From: Sphingobacterium thalpophilum
GTDB taxonomy: Bacteria; Bacteroidota; Bacteroidia; Sphingobacteriales; Sphingobacteriaceae
Assembly (NCBI RefSeq): GCF_901482695.1
Contig: NZ_LR590484.1
Location: 1,612,001-1,676,000, forward strand
Length of the DNA stretch: 64,000 nucleotides
Reading direction: 5' to 3'
In this document: positions 18,261 to 28,867 of the stretch, one piece after another
How the letters are laid out: each line of letters starts with the position of its first letter
Numbering within the stretch: the first letter of the stretch is position 1
The notes under the pieces: generated by a model
What the model saw: the letters and a program-made list of their open reading frames with translations, nothing else
Databases searched by the model: none
Told to the model about the DNA's origin: nothing
Translations under genes and position numbers: made by a program

Positions 18261-19904
18261 TTATTGTCCCAATACGGCTGTGATCGGCTTACCAATACTT
18301 CCGTTGGGCTCGGTGATGTGCAATAGGGCAGCAATGGTCGGAGCAATATCAACGATATGCACTTCGGTGTTGGACACTCCCGGTTTAATGCCCCAGCCCA
18401 TGAATACCAACGGGATATGTGAATCGTAGCCCGACCATGTCCCGTGTGTCGTACCTGTGGAGCGGGGTGTACCGTCATACCACTGTGGCTCGCAAACGAT
18501 CTGGATCACGCCGCTGCGTTTGAAATTGTAACCATTGATCATCTTCTCGCGGATCGGCTGCGGAATCATCAGGCTCTCGCCTTTTTCCATGTCAGCCACA
18601 TAGGCCACCCCGTCGGTGTGGCGCAGCTGACGGATAATGGTTTCCTTGATCTTGTCGCGATCCAGCTGCAGCGAGTCGATCAGCTGATTGTTGAGATGCA
18701 CCTGGTAGTTCATCATGCTCTTTACAATCTTTTCTTGTCCGAATTTTTCTTTCAGCGTTTTGTTGAGTCCCGAAATGATCTGACGAGAGTAGAAGTAACC
18801 GCCATTGCCTCTCATATCCATAAAGAAACGGGAGTTGTACGAGGCGCCATGATCTGCGGTCAGGAAGAAGGTATAATTGCCCTTGCCCACTGTATTGTCC
18901 AGATAGGCGAAGAAATCAGCCAGCTGCCTATCCAGCTGCAGGTAGATATCTTCGATCTCCACAGCGGTCAGGGAATAACGGTGACCGACATAATCGGTGG
19001 CCGAGAGGCTGACGCAGAGAAAATCTGTATTTTTTGTTGGATTGTTGCCCATCTGCTCCTGTTTGATCGCTTCTTTGGCCAGATCCAGGGTCAGCTGATT
19101 GCCCATCGGAGTCGTCTTGATCAGCTCAAGACCTTCGTCTTTCATTAATTTGGATGTGGCGCGCGGTAGGGTGGGCTTGTCCTCACCGGGATATTTGCCC
19201 TCGTATATATTATCGTCTGCAATACTGTTGGCAGCATAGGTACTGATGTCGTACATAGGTTTCCAGTCTGCTTTCAGGTATTTTTCAGCTAATTTTTTCT
19301 TATTGAAGTCCTCCACCCATTTCGGCAATTTGTCCATATAGAAATTGGACGTGATCCAGTTGCCCGATTTCGCTTCAAACCAGTAGGCGGCATCCGCAAA
19401 ATGGCCGGCAGGCAGTATACCGCCGCGGTCCTTGATGGCAATACCGATCACTTTGGATTTAAAGTTGGAGGCCAGCTTGAGCTGATCGGTCACCGTGGAG
19501 GCCAGCAGGTTGCGGGGTGACTGTTTTCCTTCCTTTTCGACGGTGCCCACGCCAACGACATTGTCATCCTGGGTGCAGTACATATTTTTGCCGGTCTGCT
19601 CTTCAATCCAGTCATTGCCAGCGATCCCGTGAATGGAGGGAACCGATCCAGTGTAGACGGAACTGTGCCCGATCGCGGTATACGTCGGAATATAGTTGAT
19701 CAGTGTATTCTCACAGGAGAAGCCTTCTTTTAATAGCCGTCTGAAGCCATCATTGCCATACCGGTCTGCAAAACGGTATAAATAATCCCAGCGCATCTGG
19801 TCGACCATCAGACCGACGACCAGCTTCGGTCTTTCCGGTTGCTGTGCCATGGTGGAGAGTGCTGCTATTCCAAGTACGACACTTAAAAAAAATTTTTTTA
19901 TCAT
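18261..19904 (-). CDS. Alkaline phosphatase superfamily protein, PafA-like
   Basis: 547-residue exported phosphatase with a signal peptide ending TMAQ at about residue 21. The metal-binding DQMRWDYLYR stretch is near residue 34, the nucleophile region is NYIPTYTAIGHSS (threonine nucleophile near 79), and TADHGA lies near residue 353, all as in the periplasmic phosphate-irrepressible PafA of Bacteroidota. It hydrolyses phosphomonoesters with two zinc ions in the periplasm. It forms its own unit with a hairpin downstream. The family and the threonine nucleophile are clear; phosphodiesterase activity cannot be fully excluded. Confidence 0.9.
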   Translation of the reverse strand: MIKKFFLSVVLGIAALSTMAQQPERPKLVVGLMVDQMRWDYLYRFADRYGNDGFRRLLKEGFSCENTLINYIPTYTAIGHSSVYTGSVPSIHGIAGNDWIEEQTGKNMYCTQDDNVVGVGTVEKEGKQSPRNLLASTVTDQLKLASNFKSKVIGIAIKDRGGILPAGHFADAAYWFEAKSGNWITSNFYMDKLPKWVEDFNKKKLAEKYLKADWKPMYDISTYAANSIADDNIYEGKYPGEDKPTLPRATSKLMKDEGLELIKTTPMGNQLTLDLAKEAIKQEQMGNNPTKNTDFLCVSLSATDYVGHRYSLTAVEIEDIYLQLDRQLADFFAYLDNTVGKGNYTFFLTADHGASYNSRFFMDMRGNGGYFYSRQIISGLNKTLKEKFGQEKIVKSMMNYQVHLNNQLIDSLQLDRDKIKETIIRQLRHTDGVAYVADMEKGESLMIPQPIREKMINGYNFKRSGVIQIVCEPQWYDGTPRSTGTTHGTWSGYDSHIPLVFMGWGIKPGVSNTEVHIVDIAPTIAALLHITEPNGSIGKPITAVLGQ

Positions 19905-20066
19905 TTTAGTATGGTATAGTGAGTGTGAGTATAGGATTCCTCATCAGTCCCGGTATCCCTACTCCGTAACATATTCGTTGGTTTTTACATCTATTTTTAT
20001 CCCGTTTCGGTCGCCTTCACAAGGCTGTTGGCATTGTGAACAGACAACACAATGCTAATGTAAGAT

Positions 20067-22868
20067 TTAATCTTTTAAATGTGCCCTCAAAAACTGCCCT
20101 GTATAAGAATCTTTACAATGGATAAGATCTTCCGGAAGGCCCGCGAACACGAGCTGCCCACCCTTATTGCCTCCTTCGGGACCGATATCGATGACCCAGT
20201 CCGCCGATTTGATCATATCCATATTATGTTCGATGACCAAAATGCTATTGCCCTGATCGATCAATGCATCAAAGGACTTCAGCAACTTCTGGATATCCTG
20301 AAAGTGCAGCCCTGTAGTCGGTTCATCGAAGATAAAGAGTGTCTTTTTGCTGTTGTTGCCTTTGATCAGGAAGGAAGCCAGCTTGATCCGCTGGGCCTCA
20401 CCGCCTGACAGTGTGCTGGAGGACTGTCCGAGTTTGACGTAGCCCAGACCGACATCCTGCAGGGGCTGCAGCTTGGCCAGTATCTTGGGCTGGTCGCCGA
20501 AAAATTCGATGGCCTCATCTACACTCAGTTCGAGCACATCCGCCACAGACTTATTTTTGTAATGCACATCCAGCACAAACTGTTTGAAGCGTTTGCCGCC
20601 ACAGGCTTCACAAGGCAGCACAATATCTGCCATAAACTGCATTTCGATCTTGACTTCGCCCTCTCCCTGGCAGACATCGCAGCGCCCGCCTTCCACGTTG
20701 AACGAAAATGCTGCCGGCTTGAGTCCTGCTGCTTTTGCCGCTGCCTGACTGGCGTATAAGGCCCGGATTTCGTCCCAGGCTTTGACATAGGTGACCGGAT
20801 TGGAGCGGGACGAGCGCCCGATGGGATTCTGGTCGACCATCTCGATCTGTTCTACCTTGGCAATATCACCTTCGATCGCATCGTAAACACCGGTCTGTTC
20901 GCCCGAATAATTGCCAATGGCTTTCTGCAATGCGGGGTAAAGGATCCGCTTGACCAGGGAAGTCTTGCCTGAGCCGGATACGCCCGATACCACTGTAAAA
21001 GTATTTAGGGGAAACTGCACATCGATCCCCTTGAGGTTGTTTTCATGCGCTCCCCTGACGGTAATGCTATCCGACCATGGGCGGCGTTTTTTCGGTATTT
21101 CGATGCGGCTTTTTCCACTGAGGTATCGCCCCGTCAGGCTTTTGCTATCGTTCAGGATTTCGGCGTAGGTACCCGCAAACACCATCTCCCCGCCGTGGAT
21201 GCCAGCCTCGGGACCAATATCGATCAGGTAATCGGCAGCCTCCATCATCTCCTGCTCATGCTCGACCACGACGACGGTATTGCCGACATCACGCAGGGAT
21301 TTGAGCACCGAAATGAGCCGCTGTGTATCCCGCGGGTGCAGTCCGATGCTGGGCTCATCGAGCACATAGATCGATCCGACAAGTGAACTTCCCAGGGAAG
21401 TGGCCAGGTTGATCCGCTGCGATTCGCCGCCCGAAAGGGTATTGGACAGCCGGTTGAGCGTGAGGTAGCTGAGCCCCACATCACAGAGAAACTGCAGCCG
21501 GTTGATGATTTCGGCCAGCAGGCGCTTGGCAATGACCTGCTCATTTCCTTCCAGCGGCAGGTGCCTGAAAAACGCCAAAGCTTCCTCGAGGGGCATGAGT
21601 ACGATATCCGTGATGGACCTGCCCCCCACTTTGACATAGGTGGCATCTTTGCGCAGCCTCGTCCCACGGCAGTCGGGACAGTCCGTCTTGCCGCGGTAGC
21701 GCGAAAGCATCACGCGGTACTGAATTTTGTAGGTCTGCTGTTCCAGATCTTCGAAAAATGCGTTGAGACCAGCGAAATAGCTATTTCCGGTCCAGAGCAA
21801 TTCTTTTTGTTCGGCCGTCAGATCGGAGTAGGCCCGATGGATCGGAAAATCAAACTTCAGCGAATTCTTGATCAGAACCTGCAGCCACTCGCCCATTTTC
21901 TCACCCCGCCATGGTGCGATGGCACCATCGTACACCGAACGGCTCTTGTCGGGGATGACAAGGTCGGGATCTATACCGATGATCTTGCCATAGCCTTCAC
22001 AGCGGCGGCAGGCCCCGTAGGGATTGTTAAAACTAAAAAAATTGGGGGAAGGCTCCTCGAAAGTCATCCCGTCGAGCTCAAACTTGTGCGAGAAATGCTG
22101 TCTGTTGCCATGGACTTCGAGATACAGCTCGCCCTTACCTTCAAAAAATCCAGTCTGAACGGAGTCCGATAAGCGGTTGATCGTATCGTCATCCTGCTCG
22201 ATGCGTACACGGTCCACGACGATCAGCACCTCACCGTTCCGGATATCCTGATTGGCAATGGTCTTATCGTCGATCACACTTTCAATCTTTTGCATCTTGT
22301 CCTGATACACGACACGCACAAAACCTTTCTGCAGCAAAAGGGACAGTTCCTCTTTGAGTTTGCGGCCATGCGTGGGCACTAGTGGCGCAAGGATCGTGAC
22401 GGATTCTCCGGGGCCAAGCTGCAGCGCATGATCGACGACGGAGCTCACGCTGTCTTTGGTCACTTCCCGTCCGGATATGGGGGATATGGTCTTGCCGATA
22501 CGTGCATAGAGCAGCTTGAGGTAGTCATATATTTCGGTGGATGTACCGACGGTAGAACGTGGATTGCTGGTGATCACCCGCTGCTCGATGGCAATGGCCG
22601 GCGCAATGCCTTTGATATAATCCACCTCCGGCTTATTCATGCGTCCCATAAACTGCCGGGCATAGGAAGACAGGCTCTCCACATAACGCCGCTGTCCCTC
22701 TGCATAGAGCGTATCGAAAGCCAGCGATGATTTCCCTGAACCCGACATTCCGGTAATGACGACCAATTTGTTTTTGGGGATATCAACATCGATATTTTTT
22801 AAATTATTGACCCGCGCCCCTTTAATCTGAATATATTCTTTTGGAGTATGCTCCACCTGTTTACTCAT
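20067..22868 (-). CDS. uvrA: Excinuclease ABC subunit A
   Basis: DNA-damage recognition ATPase of nucleotide excision repair. Two ABC modules carry Walker A motifs GMSGSGKSS (N-terminal) and GVSGSGKTS (centre), with ABC signatures [10 protein letters not shown] and [10 protein letters not shown]. Zinc-finger cysteines appear as [16 protein letters not shown] and CDVCQGEGE...CEACGG. The length is about 933 residues from MSKQVEH at 22868, which fits the family. The seven-codon extension to 22889 is unlikely. The gene stands alone between the phosphatase and a GMC oxidoreductase. Confidence 0.97.
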   Translation of the reverse strand: MSKQVEHTPKEYIQIKGARVNNLKNIDVDIPKNKLVVITGMSGSGKSSLAFDTLYAEGQRRYVESLSSYARQFMGRMNKPEVDYIKGIAPAIAIEQRVITSNPRSTVGTSTEIYDYLKLLYARIGKTISPISGREVTKDSVSSVVDHALQLGPGESVTILAPLVPTHGRKLKEELSLLLQKGFVRVVYQDKMQKIESVIDDKTIANQDIRNGEVLIVVDRVRIEQDDDTINRLSDSVQTGFFEGKGELYLEVHGNRQHFSHKFELDGMTFEEPSPNFFSFNNPYGACRRCEGYGKIIGIDPDLVIPDKSRSVYDGAIAPWRGEKMGEWLQVLIKNSLKFDFPIHRAYSDLTAEQKELLWTGNSYFAGLNAFFEDLEQQTYKIQYRVMLSRYRGKTDCPDCRGTRLRKDATYVKVGGRSITDIVLMPLEEALAFFRHLPLEGNEQVIAKRLLAEIINRLQFLCDVGLSYLTLNRLSNTLSGGESQRINLATSLGSSLVGSIYVLDEPSIGLHPRDTQRLISVLKSLRDVGNTVVVVEHEQEMMEAADYLIDIGPEAGIHGGEMVFAGTYAEILNDSKSLTGRYLSGKSRIEIPKKRRPWSDSITVRGAHENNLKGIDVQFPLNTFTVVSGVSGSGKTSLVKRILYPALQKAIGNYSGEQTGVYDAIEGDIAKVEQIEMVDQNPIGRSSRSNPVTYVKAWDEIRALYASQAAAKAAGLKPAAFSFNVEGGRCDVCQGEGEVKIEMQFMADIVLPCEACGGKRFKQFVLDVHYKNKSVADVLELSVDEAIEFFGDQPKILAKLQPLQDVGLGYVKLGQSSSTLSGGEAQRIKLASFLIKGNNSKKTLFIFDEPTTGLHFQDIQKLLKSFDALIDQGNSILVIEHNMDMIKSADWVIDIGPEGGNKGGQLVFAGLPEDLIHCKDSYTGQFLRAHLKD

Positions 22869-22908
22869 AATAATCCTTATCTCACACAAAGTTACGCAAT
22901 CTGTCTGA

Positions 22909-24603
22909 CTATAAGTTGCCCTTTTTCATCTCGCTGACCGCGTAATCCACTGCCCGCGCCGTGAGCGCCATATAGGTCAGCGAGGGATTTTGTGTCCCTG
23001 TGGAAGTCATGCAGGCGCCGTCGGTAACAAATACGTTGCTGACCAGATGCATCTGGTTCCATCTGTTGAGCAGGGAGGTTCGGGGATCGTGTCCCATGCG
23101 TACTCCGCCCATCTCATGGATATCCAGTCCGGGATTTTGTCCGCTGTCGCTGGTCATGAGATTGCGAACTCCGGCCGCCTCCAGCATCTCCTGCCCCTGC
23201 ACAAAAAAGTCGTCCCTGGATTTATAGTCATTCGGGTCATAGCCGACGGCTGTGATCAGCTGGGGCATGCCATAAGGATCTTTCTGATCTGGGCTCAGCC
23301 GTACATGATTGCTTTCCTTAGGGATGGTCTCGCCCTGCATCATCATGGATACAGTCCAGCCGCCGGGCTCACAGAGGCCATCCTTGTAGGCCTCTCCCAC
23401 GCTGTCGCCCTGATAGGCTGTCCCGCGTGGGCGGCCGGCACTGAAAAACGAAGCATAGCCCCGCAGAAAATCTGTTTCCTGCCGCTGGACATTTCTAAAA
23501 TTGGGTATGATCGGCTGTGTAGGCCGCCGTCCGTAGTAATAGCTGTCCGCATAGCCTTCGACCGTACCAGAAATCGCGCCCAGGTAATTGTGGAAAGCAA
23601 CATATTTTCCCAACAGGCCGCTATCGTTGCCCAGGCCGTTGGGAAAACGGGCGGATGTGGAATTGAGCAGGATCAGGTTGGTGGCCAGCGCGGAGGCATT
23701 GACGAAAATGATTCGCGCAAAGTACGCTTTAGTCTCCTTGGTTTCTGTATCGATGATGCGCACACCCACGGCTTTTTGCCGTTTGTCGTCGTAAATGATG
23801 GACTCGACCAGTGACTGGGGCCGCAGGGTCAGCCTGCCGGTCTTTGCTGCCCATGGGAGCGTCGAAGCATTGGAGCTAAAATAGCCACCGAAGGGACAGC
23901 CGCGCTGGCAAAGGCTACGTGCCTGACACTGGCTGCGTCCCTGGTCGACATGAATCTGCCGCGGCGCCGTCAAATGGGCACATCGGCCCTGGATCACAGA
24001 ACGGTCTTTGTAACGCGCCATGATGCGCTGCTGTATGACTTTCTCCACCACATTCATTTCCCAGGCTGGCAGAAAATCGCCGTCGGGCATAGCGTCTATG
24101 CCGTCTTTATTGCCGGATATGCCTGCGAAGTGCTCCACATAGCTGTACCACGGTGCAATATCCTCATAGCGGATCGGCCAGTCCACGGCAAATCCGTCCC
24201 GGGCGGGCCCTTCAAAATCATACTTCGACCAGCGCTGGGTCTGCCGGGCCCAGAGCAGCGACTTGCCGCCCACCTGATTGGCACGGATCCAGTCAAAAGG
24301 TTTTTCCTGAATATAAGGCTGCTCAGCGTCCGGCAGAAAGAAATGCCGGGCATCCTCGCGGAAGGCATAGCAGCGGGAAGCTACGGGATTCTGCTCCCGG
24401 ATCTCACGGCTCAACTGTCCACCATGCTGAAATTCCCAGGGATCGTAATAAGCGGTCGGATAATCCTGAATATGCCGGACATCCCGACCCCGGTCCAATA
24501 CCAGTGTCTTCAGACCTTTCTCACAGCATTCTTTGGCAGCCCAACCGCCGGATATACCGGAGCCGATCACGATGGCATCAAAATGATTTTCTGTTTTTAT
24601 CAT
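22909..24603 (-). CDS. GMC family oxidoreductase
   Basis: FAD-dependent oxidoreductase of about 564 residues from MIKTENHF; an upstream ATG at 24627 adds eight residues. The dinucleotide-binding motif VIGSGISGGW is near residue 8. The C-terminal histidine region HEMGGVRMGHDP and a TQNPSLTYMALTARA stretch close the family pattern. A cysteine-rich loop (CQARSLCQRGCPFGG) in the middle is common in the gluconate/sugar dehydrogenase branch. No partner small subunit or cytochrome gene is adjacent, so substrate and electron acceptor are open. No clear signal peptide is seen. Confidence 0.88.
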   Translation of the reverse strand: MIKTENHFDAIVIGSGISGGWAAKECCEKGLKTLVLDRGRDVRHIQDYPTAYYDPWEFQHGGQLSREIREQNPVASRCYAFREDARHFFLPDAEQPYIQEKPFDWIRANQVGGKSLLWARQTQRWSKYDFEGPARDGFAVDWPIRYEDIAPWYSYVEHFAGISGNKDGIDAMPDGDFLPAWEMNVVEKVIQQRIMARYKDRSVIQGRCAHLTAPRQIHVDQGRSQCQARSLCQRGCPFGGYFSSNASTLPWAAKTGRLTLRPQSLVESIIYDDKRQKAVGVRIIDTETKETKAYFARIIFVNASALATNLILLNSTSARFPNGLGNDSGLLGKYVAFHNYLGAISGTVEGYADSYYYGRRPTQPIIPNFRNVQRQETDFLRGYASFFSAGRPRGTAYQGDSVGEAYKDGLCEPGGWTVSMMMQGETIPKESNHVRLSPDQKDPYGMPQLITAVGYDPNDYKSRDDFFVQGQEMLEAAGVRNLMTSDSGQNPGLDIHEMGGVRMGHDPRTSLLNRWNQMHLVSNVFVTDGACMTSTGTQNPSLTYMALTARAVDYAVSEMKKGNL

Positions 24604-24894
24604 ACTATTTAGGTTCCGTTTGGACATGTAATATACTGCTAATTATACGATTGCGAAAAGCAGGGGTTCTAATTTTTATGATTTTGTTACAAACCATCGC
24701 AGGCCGCTGCCTTGCCGGGTCGCGTGCGTTAGCCAAATCTAAGACCAATCCATTTTAATTGCACAAGCAATTATTTTAAAATTTAATAGATTTTCGATTA
24801 ATCCTTTTGCCTTTAGCCAAGTCTTAAAAATATAATTTCACGGAGTGTGTAGCAGCATAAACAAATCGTGCGTTTATATAAATAAAAATTGGTT

Positions 24895-25401
24895 ATGAGA
24901 AAACATGTATTCAAAATGATGTTCATGATGTTAATCGCATTGATTGCATCGACAACGGTAAGCAAGGCACAAATGGTAATCGACAAAATAGATCTGAGCA
25001 TTTTCCCAGCTCCCGAAAAGGGCTATAAGAAAATGGTGATCGAGGTCCCCTATTCCGAAAACGACAAAAACAAAAAAATTGAATTCGCTGTCGGCAAATG
25101 GATGGAAGTCGATGGTTGCAACGCCTTTCATCTGTCTGGATCGCTCGAAAAGAAAGATCTGCAGGGATGGGGCTACGACTACTACGTTTTTAAGACAGAT
25201 GGTCAAGTCGCCGGCACCATGATGGCCTGCCCTGACAAGGCAAAGCGTAACCTCTTTGTCAGTGCACAGCCCGAAACCGTGCGTTACAATGGCCGCATGC
25301 CGATCGTGATTTACGTACCGGAGGGTTACGAAGCACAGTTTAAGATCTACAGCACCGACGGAGACACTTATCGTGCTGCCGAAGTACGTTCAAAGAAATA
25401 A
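24895..25401 (+). CDS. eco: Ecotin, periplasmic serine protease inhibitor
   Basis: 168 residues with a signal peptide (MMLIALIASTTVSKA). The mature part aligns by eye with E. coli ecotin: FPAPEKGYKK, VDGC (C75), LQGWGYDYYVF, and the reactive loop GTMMACPD (P1 Met109, Cys112), then MPIVIYVP. The two cysteines match the family disulphide. Ecotin blocks trypsin-, chymotrypsin- and elastase-type proteases and protects cells from host or predator enzymes; methionine at P1 favours chymotrypsin and elastase but is broadly effective. The ATG at 24895 is preferred over the TTG two codons upstream. The gene converges on typA across a shared terminator. Confidence 0.9.
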   Translation: MRKHVFKMMFMMLIALIASTTVSKAQMVIDKIDLSIFPAPEKGYKKMVIEVPYSENDKNKKIEFAVGKWMEVDGCNAFHLSGSLEKKDLQGWGYDYYVFKTDGQVAGTMMACPDKAKRNLFVSAQPETVRYNGRMPIVIYVPEGYEAQFKIYSTDGDTYRAAEVRSKK

Positions 25402-25522
25402 AGGACAGATATCTGAAGCCCGACGTTCCCTGCGATCGAATTACGACAGAAATACGAAACAGCAAACGATCGTCATGGCATCAGGGCCCACAAGGGTCAG
25501 GCTGTCCCCCGGAAGGGCAAAT

Positions 25523-25558
25523 AAAAAAGCCATCGAACGCAAGTCCGATGGCTTTTTT
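25523..25558. terminator. Bidirectional terminator between ecotin and typA
   Basis: AAAAAAGCCATCG (25523-25535) and CGATGGCTTTTTT (25546-25558) form a 13-bp stem flanked by A and T runs. It serves both convergent genes. Confidence 0.9.
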
Positions 25559-25576
25559 ATGATCGTATAAGCTATC

Positions 25577-27382
25577 TTACTGGAATTTTTTAGCGTTTTG
25601 TTTACGCTCGTTTTCTGTCAGATAGATTTTGCGCAGACGGATAGATTGTGGTGTTACCTCAATGTATTCATCCGCCTGGATATATTCCATACATTCTTCC
25701 AAAGAGAATTTAATTGCCGGTGCAATACGTACGTTGTCATCCGAACCGGAAGCACGCATGTTGGTCAGCTGTTTACCTTTGGTCACATTGATTGTCAAAT
25801 CGTTGTCACGGATATGCTCGCCCAGGATCTGTCCTTCGTATACTTCCACGCCCGGATCAACGAAGAAACGGCCACGATCCTGCAATTTATCGATCGAATA
25901 TGCTGTGGTCGAACCTGTGTCCAGGGAGATGAGTACACCTGCCAGACGGCCGGGAATCGTTCCTTTCCAAGGCTCATAGCCTTTTAGACGGTGTGCCATC
26001 ACGGCTTCACCGGCAGTCGCTGTCAATACGTTGTTACGCAATCCGATGATACCGCGTGAAGGAATGGAGAATTCCAGATGCTGCATATCACCTCTTGCTT
26101 CCATGATCAATAATTCCCCTTTACGTTGAGTAACCAGCTCAATTACTTTACCGGATACGTCTGAAGGAACGTCAACGACCAGTTCTTCGATTGGCTCACA
26201 TTTCTGACCATCGATCTCTTTGATGATCACCTGTGGCTGGCCGACCTGCAACTCATACCCTTCACGGCGCATGGTCTCGATCAACACGGACAAATGGAGG
26301 ATACCACGGCCATAGACCAACCAAGCATCCGGAGATTCTGTTGGGACCACACGTAGCGCCAAGTTTTTCTCCAATTCCTTTTGCAAACGGTCGTAAATAT
26401 TACGTGAAGTCACCAATTTACCTTCCTTACCAAAGAATGGCGAGTTGTTGATGGTAAATAGCATGTTCATCGTAGGCTCATCGATAGCGATAACCTCCAG
26501 CTGCTCTGGATTTTCAAAATCTGCAATCGTATCACCGATATCAAAACCTTCGATACCCACGACGGCGCAGATATCGCCGGCATGTACTTCCGGTACTTTG
26601 ATGCGGCCCAGGCCTTCGAATACCTGAAGTTCTTTGACACGGGATTTTACAACTTTTCCGTCCCGTTTTACCAGGGATACGGGCTGGTTTTCTTTGATGG
26701 TACCCCGGGCAACACGGCCGATCGCGATACGGCCCACGAAAGTTGAATAATCCAGCGAGGTGACCTGCATCTGCAATGTACCTTCTGATACCTTAGGCGC
26801 AGGGATGTATTTGATGATCGCTTCCAATAGGTCTGTAAAGTCCTCGGTGCGGTTTTTCCAGTCTGTGGACATCCAGCCCTGTTTTGACGATCCGTATAAC
26901 ACGGGAAAGTCCAGCTGCTCTTCGGTCGCGCCCAGGTTGAAGAAGAGGTCAAATACGTTTTCGTAAACCTCATCCGGACGACAGTTTTCCTTATCGACTT
27001 TATTGACAACAACGATAGGCTTGATACCCAGTCCCAGTGCTTTACCGGTAACGAAACGTGTCTGCGGCATAGGGCCTTCAAATGCATCCACCAATAGGAC
27101 AACCCCATCGGCCATCTTCAATACCCGCTCTACCTCACCACCGAAATCGGCGTGACCAGGGGTATCAATGATATTGATTTTAACACCTTTATATGTTACT
27201 GATACGTTCTTAGATACAATAGTGATCCCGCGCTCACGCTCTAAATCATTATTGTCTAGGATTAATTCACCAGCATTTTCATTTTCTCTGAATTGATTGG
27301 TAAAGTATAAAATTTTGTCTACAAGCGTAGTTTTACCGTGGTCGACGTGAGCGATGATCGCAATGTTTCTAATGTTTTGCAT
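25577..27382 (-). CDS. typA: Ribosome-associated GTPase TypA/BipA
   Basis: Translation-factor GTPase of 601 residues that binds the ribosome and aids assembly and stress adaptation. G1 [11 protein letters not shown]3 DTPGHADF and G4 NKVDK lie in the first 135 residues. The EF-G-like domains and the BipA-specific C-terminus ([26 protein letters not shown]) follow. Length is normal. It is preceded on the minus strand by a -7 element at 27416-27423 and is transcribed separately from kbl. Confidence 0.96.
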   Translation of the reverse strand: MQNIRNIAIIAHVDHGKTTLVDKILYFTNQFRENENAGELILDNNDLERERGITIVSKNVSVTYKGVKINIIDTPGHADFGGEVERVLKMADGVVLLVDAFEGPMPQTRFVTGKALGLGIKPIVVVNKVDKENCRPDEVYENVFDLFFNLGATEEQLDFPVLYGSSKQGWMSTDWKNRTEDFTDLLEAIIKYIPAPKVSEGTLQMQVTSLDYSTFVGRIAIGRVARGTIKENQPVSLVKRDGKVVKSRVKELQVFEGLGRIKVPEVHAGDICAVVGIEGFDIGDTIADFENPEQLEVIAIDEPTMNMLFTINNSPFFGKEGKLVTSRNIYDRLQKELEKNLALRVVPTESPDAWLVYGRGILHLSVLIETMRREGYELQVGQPQVIIKEIDGQKCEPIEELVVDVPSDVSGKVIELVTQRKGELLIMEARGDMQHLEFSIPSRGIIGLRNNVLTATAGEAVMAHRLKGYEPWKGTIPGRLAGVLISLDTGSTTAYSIDKLQDRGRFFVDPGVEVYEGQILGEHIRDNDLTINVTKGKQLTNMRASGSDDNVRIAPAIKFSLEECMEYIQADEYIEVTPQSIRLRKIYLTENERKQNAKKFQ

Positions 27383-27415
27383 TGAGCAAGAATATTTTTA
27401 TAAAATTTTAGGGTG

Positions 27416-27423
27416 CAAAGATA
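27416..27423 (-). promoter_or_regulatory. -7 element TATCTTTG of typA
   Basis: A perfect TAnnTTTG match on the minus strand, about 34 bases ahead of the typA start codon. No clear -33 TTG at the usual spacing. Confidence 0.5.
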
Positions 27424-27460
27424 AACATTTTGCACCATAAAATTTATAACTATGTGTATT

Positions 27461-28651
27461 TTATTTGATTACACCCAATTCTTTACCGACTTTGGTAAAG
27501 GCAGCAATGGCCTTATCCAGGTGCTCCAGCTCATGTCCAGCTGAGATCTGCACACGGATGCGGGCTTTGCCCTGAGGGACAACAGGATAGTAGAAACCAA
27601 TGACATAGATGCCTTCGTCGAGCATTTTAGCGGCAAATTCCTGCGCCAGCTTGGCATCGTAAAGCATAACGGGTACGATCGGATGGAAGCCGGGCTTGAT
27701 GTCAAATCCTGCAGCAGTCATTTTCTCCCGGAAGTACTTGGTATTGGATTCCAGCTTATCGCGCAAGGCAGTGGTTTCGCTCAGCATATCCAGGACGGCC
27801 ACAGAAGCGCCCGCAATCGCCGGAGCCAGGGTGTTGGAAAACAGATAAGGGCGTGAGCGCTGACGCAAAAGGTCAATAATTTCTTTTTTGCCGGAAGTAA
27901 AACCGCCCGAAGCACCGCCCAAAGCTTTGCCCAGGGTACCCGTGATGATATCTACGCGGTCCATGACCCCGAAGAGTTCGTGCGTCCCACAGCCTGTCGG
28001 CCCGATGAAACCTGTACAGTGTGATTCGTCGATCATGACCAGGGCCTGATATTTATCGGCCAGGTCACAGATCTGATCCAGCGGTGCCACCGATCCGTCC
28101 ATGGAGAAAGCGCCGTCGGTGACGATAATCTTGTGCCGTGCGCCAGAAGCGGCCTGCAGCTGTGCTTCGAGATCCGCCATATCCGCATTTTTGTACCGGA
28201 AACGCTGTGCTTTACAAAGACGTACCCCGTCAATAATCGAGGCGTGGTTCAGTTCGTCCGAAATAATGGCATCTTCTGCACCAAACAGGGGCTCGAACAC
28301 ACCACCATTGGCATCAAATGCCGCTGCGTACAAAATCGTATCTTCTGTTCCTAAAAACTGCGAAATTTTTGATTCCAATTCCTTATGTACATCCTGCGTA
28401 CCACAGATAAAGCGTACCGAAGACATGCCGTAACCATGGGTATCGATCGCCTTTTTGGCGGCCTCAATCACTTTGGGATGTGAGGACAATCCCAGATAAT
28501 TGTTTGCACAAAAATTGACGACCTCCTGGCCTGTGCTCACTTTGATATCGGCCCCCTGCGGAGTGACAATGATCCGCTCCTGTTTATACAATCCCGCTTC
28601 TTTGATTGCTTCCAATTCTTTCTGTAAAACTGGTTGTAATGTAGTGTACAT
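27461..28651 (-). CDS. kbl: Glycine C-acetyltransferase (2-amino-3-ketobutyrate CoA ligase)
   Basis: PLP-dependent enzyme of 396 residues that converts 2-amino-3-ketobutyrate and CoA to glycine and acetyl-CoA in threonine degradation. The active lysine lies in [14 protein letters not shown] near residue 244. [11 protein letters not shown] and [10 protein letters not shown] are the usual PLP contacts, and [12 protein letters not shown] opens the fold. Threonine dehydrogenase is not adjacent. The same fold includes serine palmitoyltransferase, but the [11 protein letters not shown] and [11 protein letters not shown] motifs favour Kbl. Confidence 0.93.
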   Translation of the reverse strand: MYTTLQPVLQKELEAIKEAGLYKQERIIVTPQGADIKVSTGQEVVNFCANNYLGLSSHPKVIEAAKKAIDTHGYGMSSVRFICGTQDVHKELESKISQFLGTEDTILYAAAFDANGGVFEPLFGAEDAIISDELNHASIIDGVRLCKAQRFRYKNADMADLEAQLQAASGARHKIIVTDGAFSMDGSVAPLDQICDLADKYQALVMIDESHCTGFIGPTGCGTHELFGVMDRVDIITGTLGKALGGASGGFTSGKKEIIDLLRQRSRPYLFSNTLAPAIAGASVAVLDMLSETTALRDKLESNTKYFREKMTAAGFDIKPGFHPIVPVMLYDAKLAQEFAAKMLDEGIYVIGFYYPVVPQGKARIRVQISAGHELEHLDKAIAAFTKVGKELGVIK

Positions 28652-28867
28652 AATTTGAATTTATTTTTTATACAATATTACAGTTTTTCATCGGAATAAA
28701 TTCCTACGGTCCTCCGCCGGAGCAGACTATTTACCGAGATTTCATCAGAAATCAACGTTTGGGTAACATGAAAACGTTTGCACAAGTTTTGCTTTGGTGG
28801 CCACATGCAGTGCCTGCGGTGCGCTTATGCCGCCTCTGGCCGGGTCTGCCGGGATGCTGCCGGCGCG

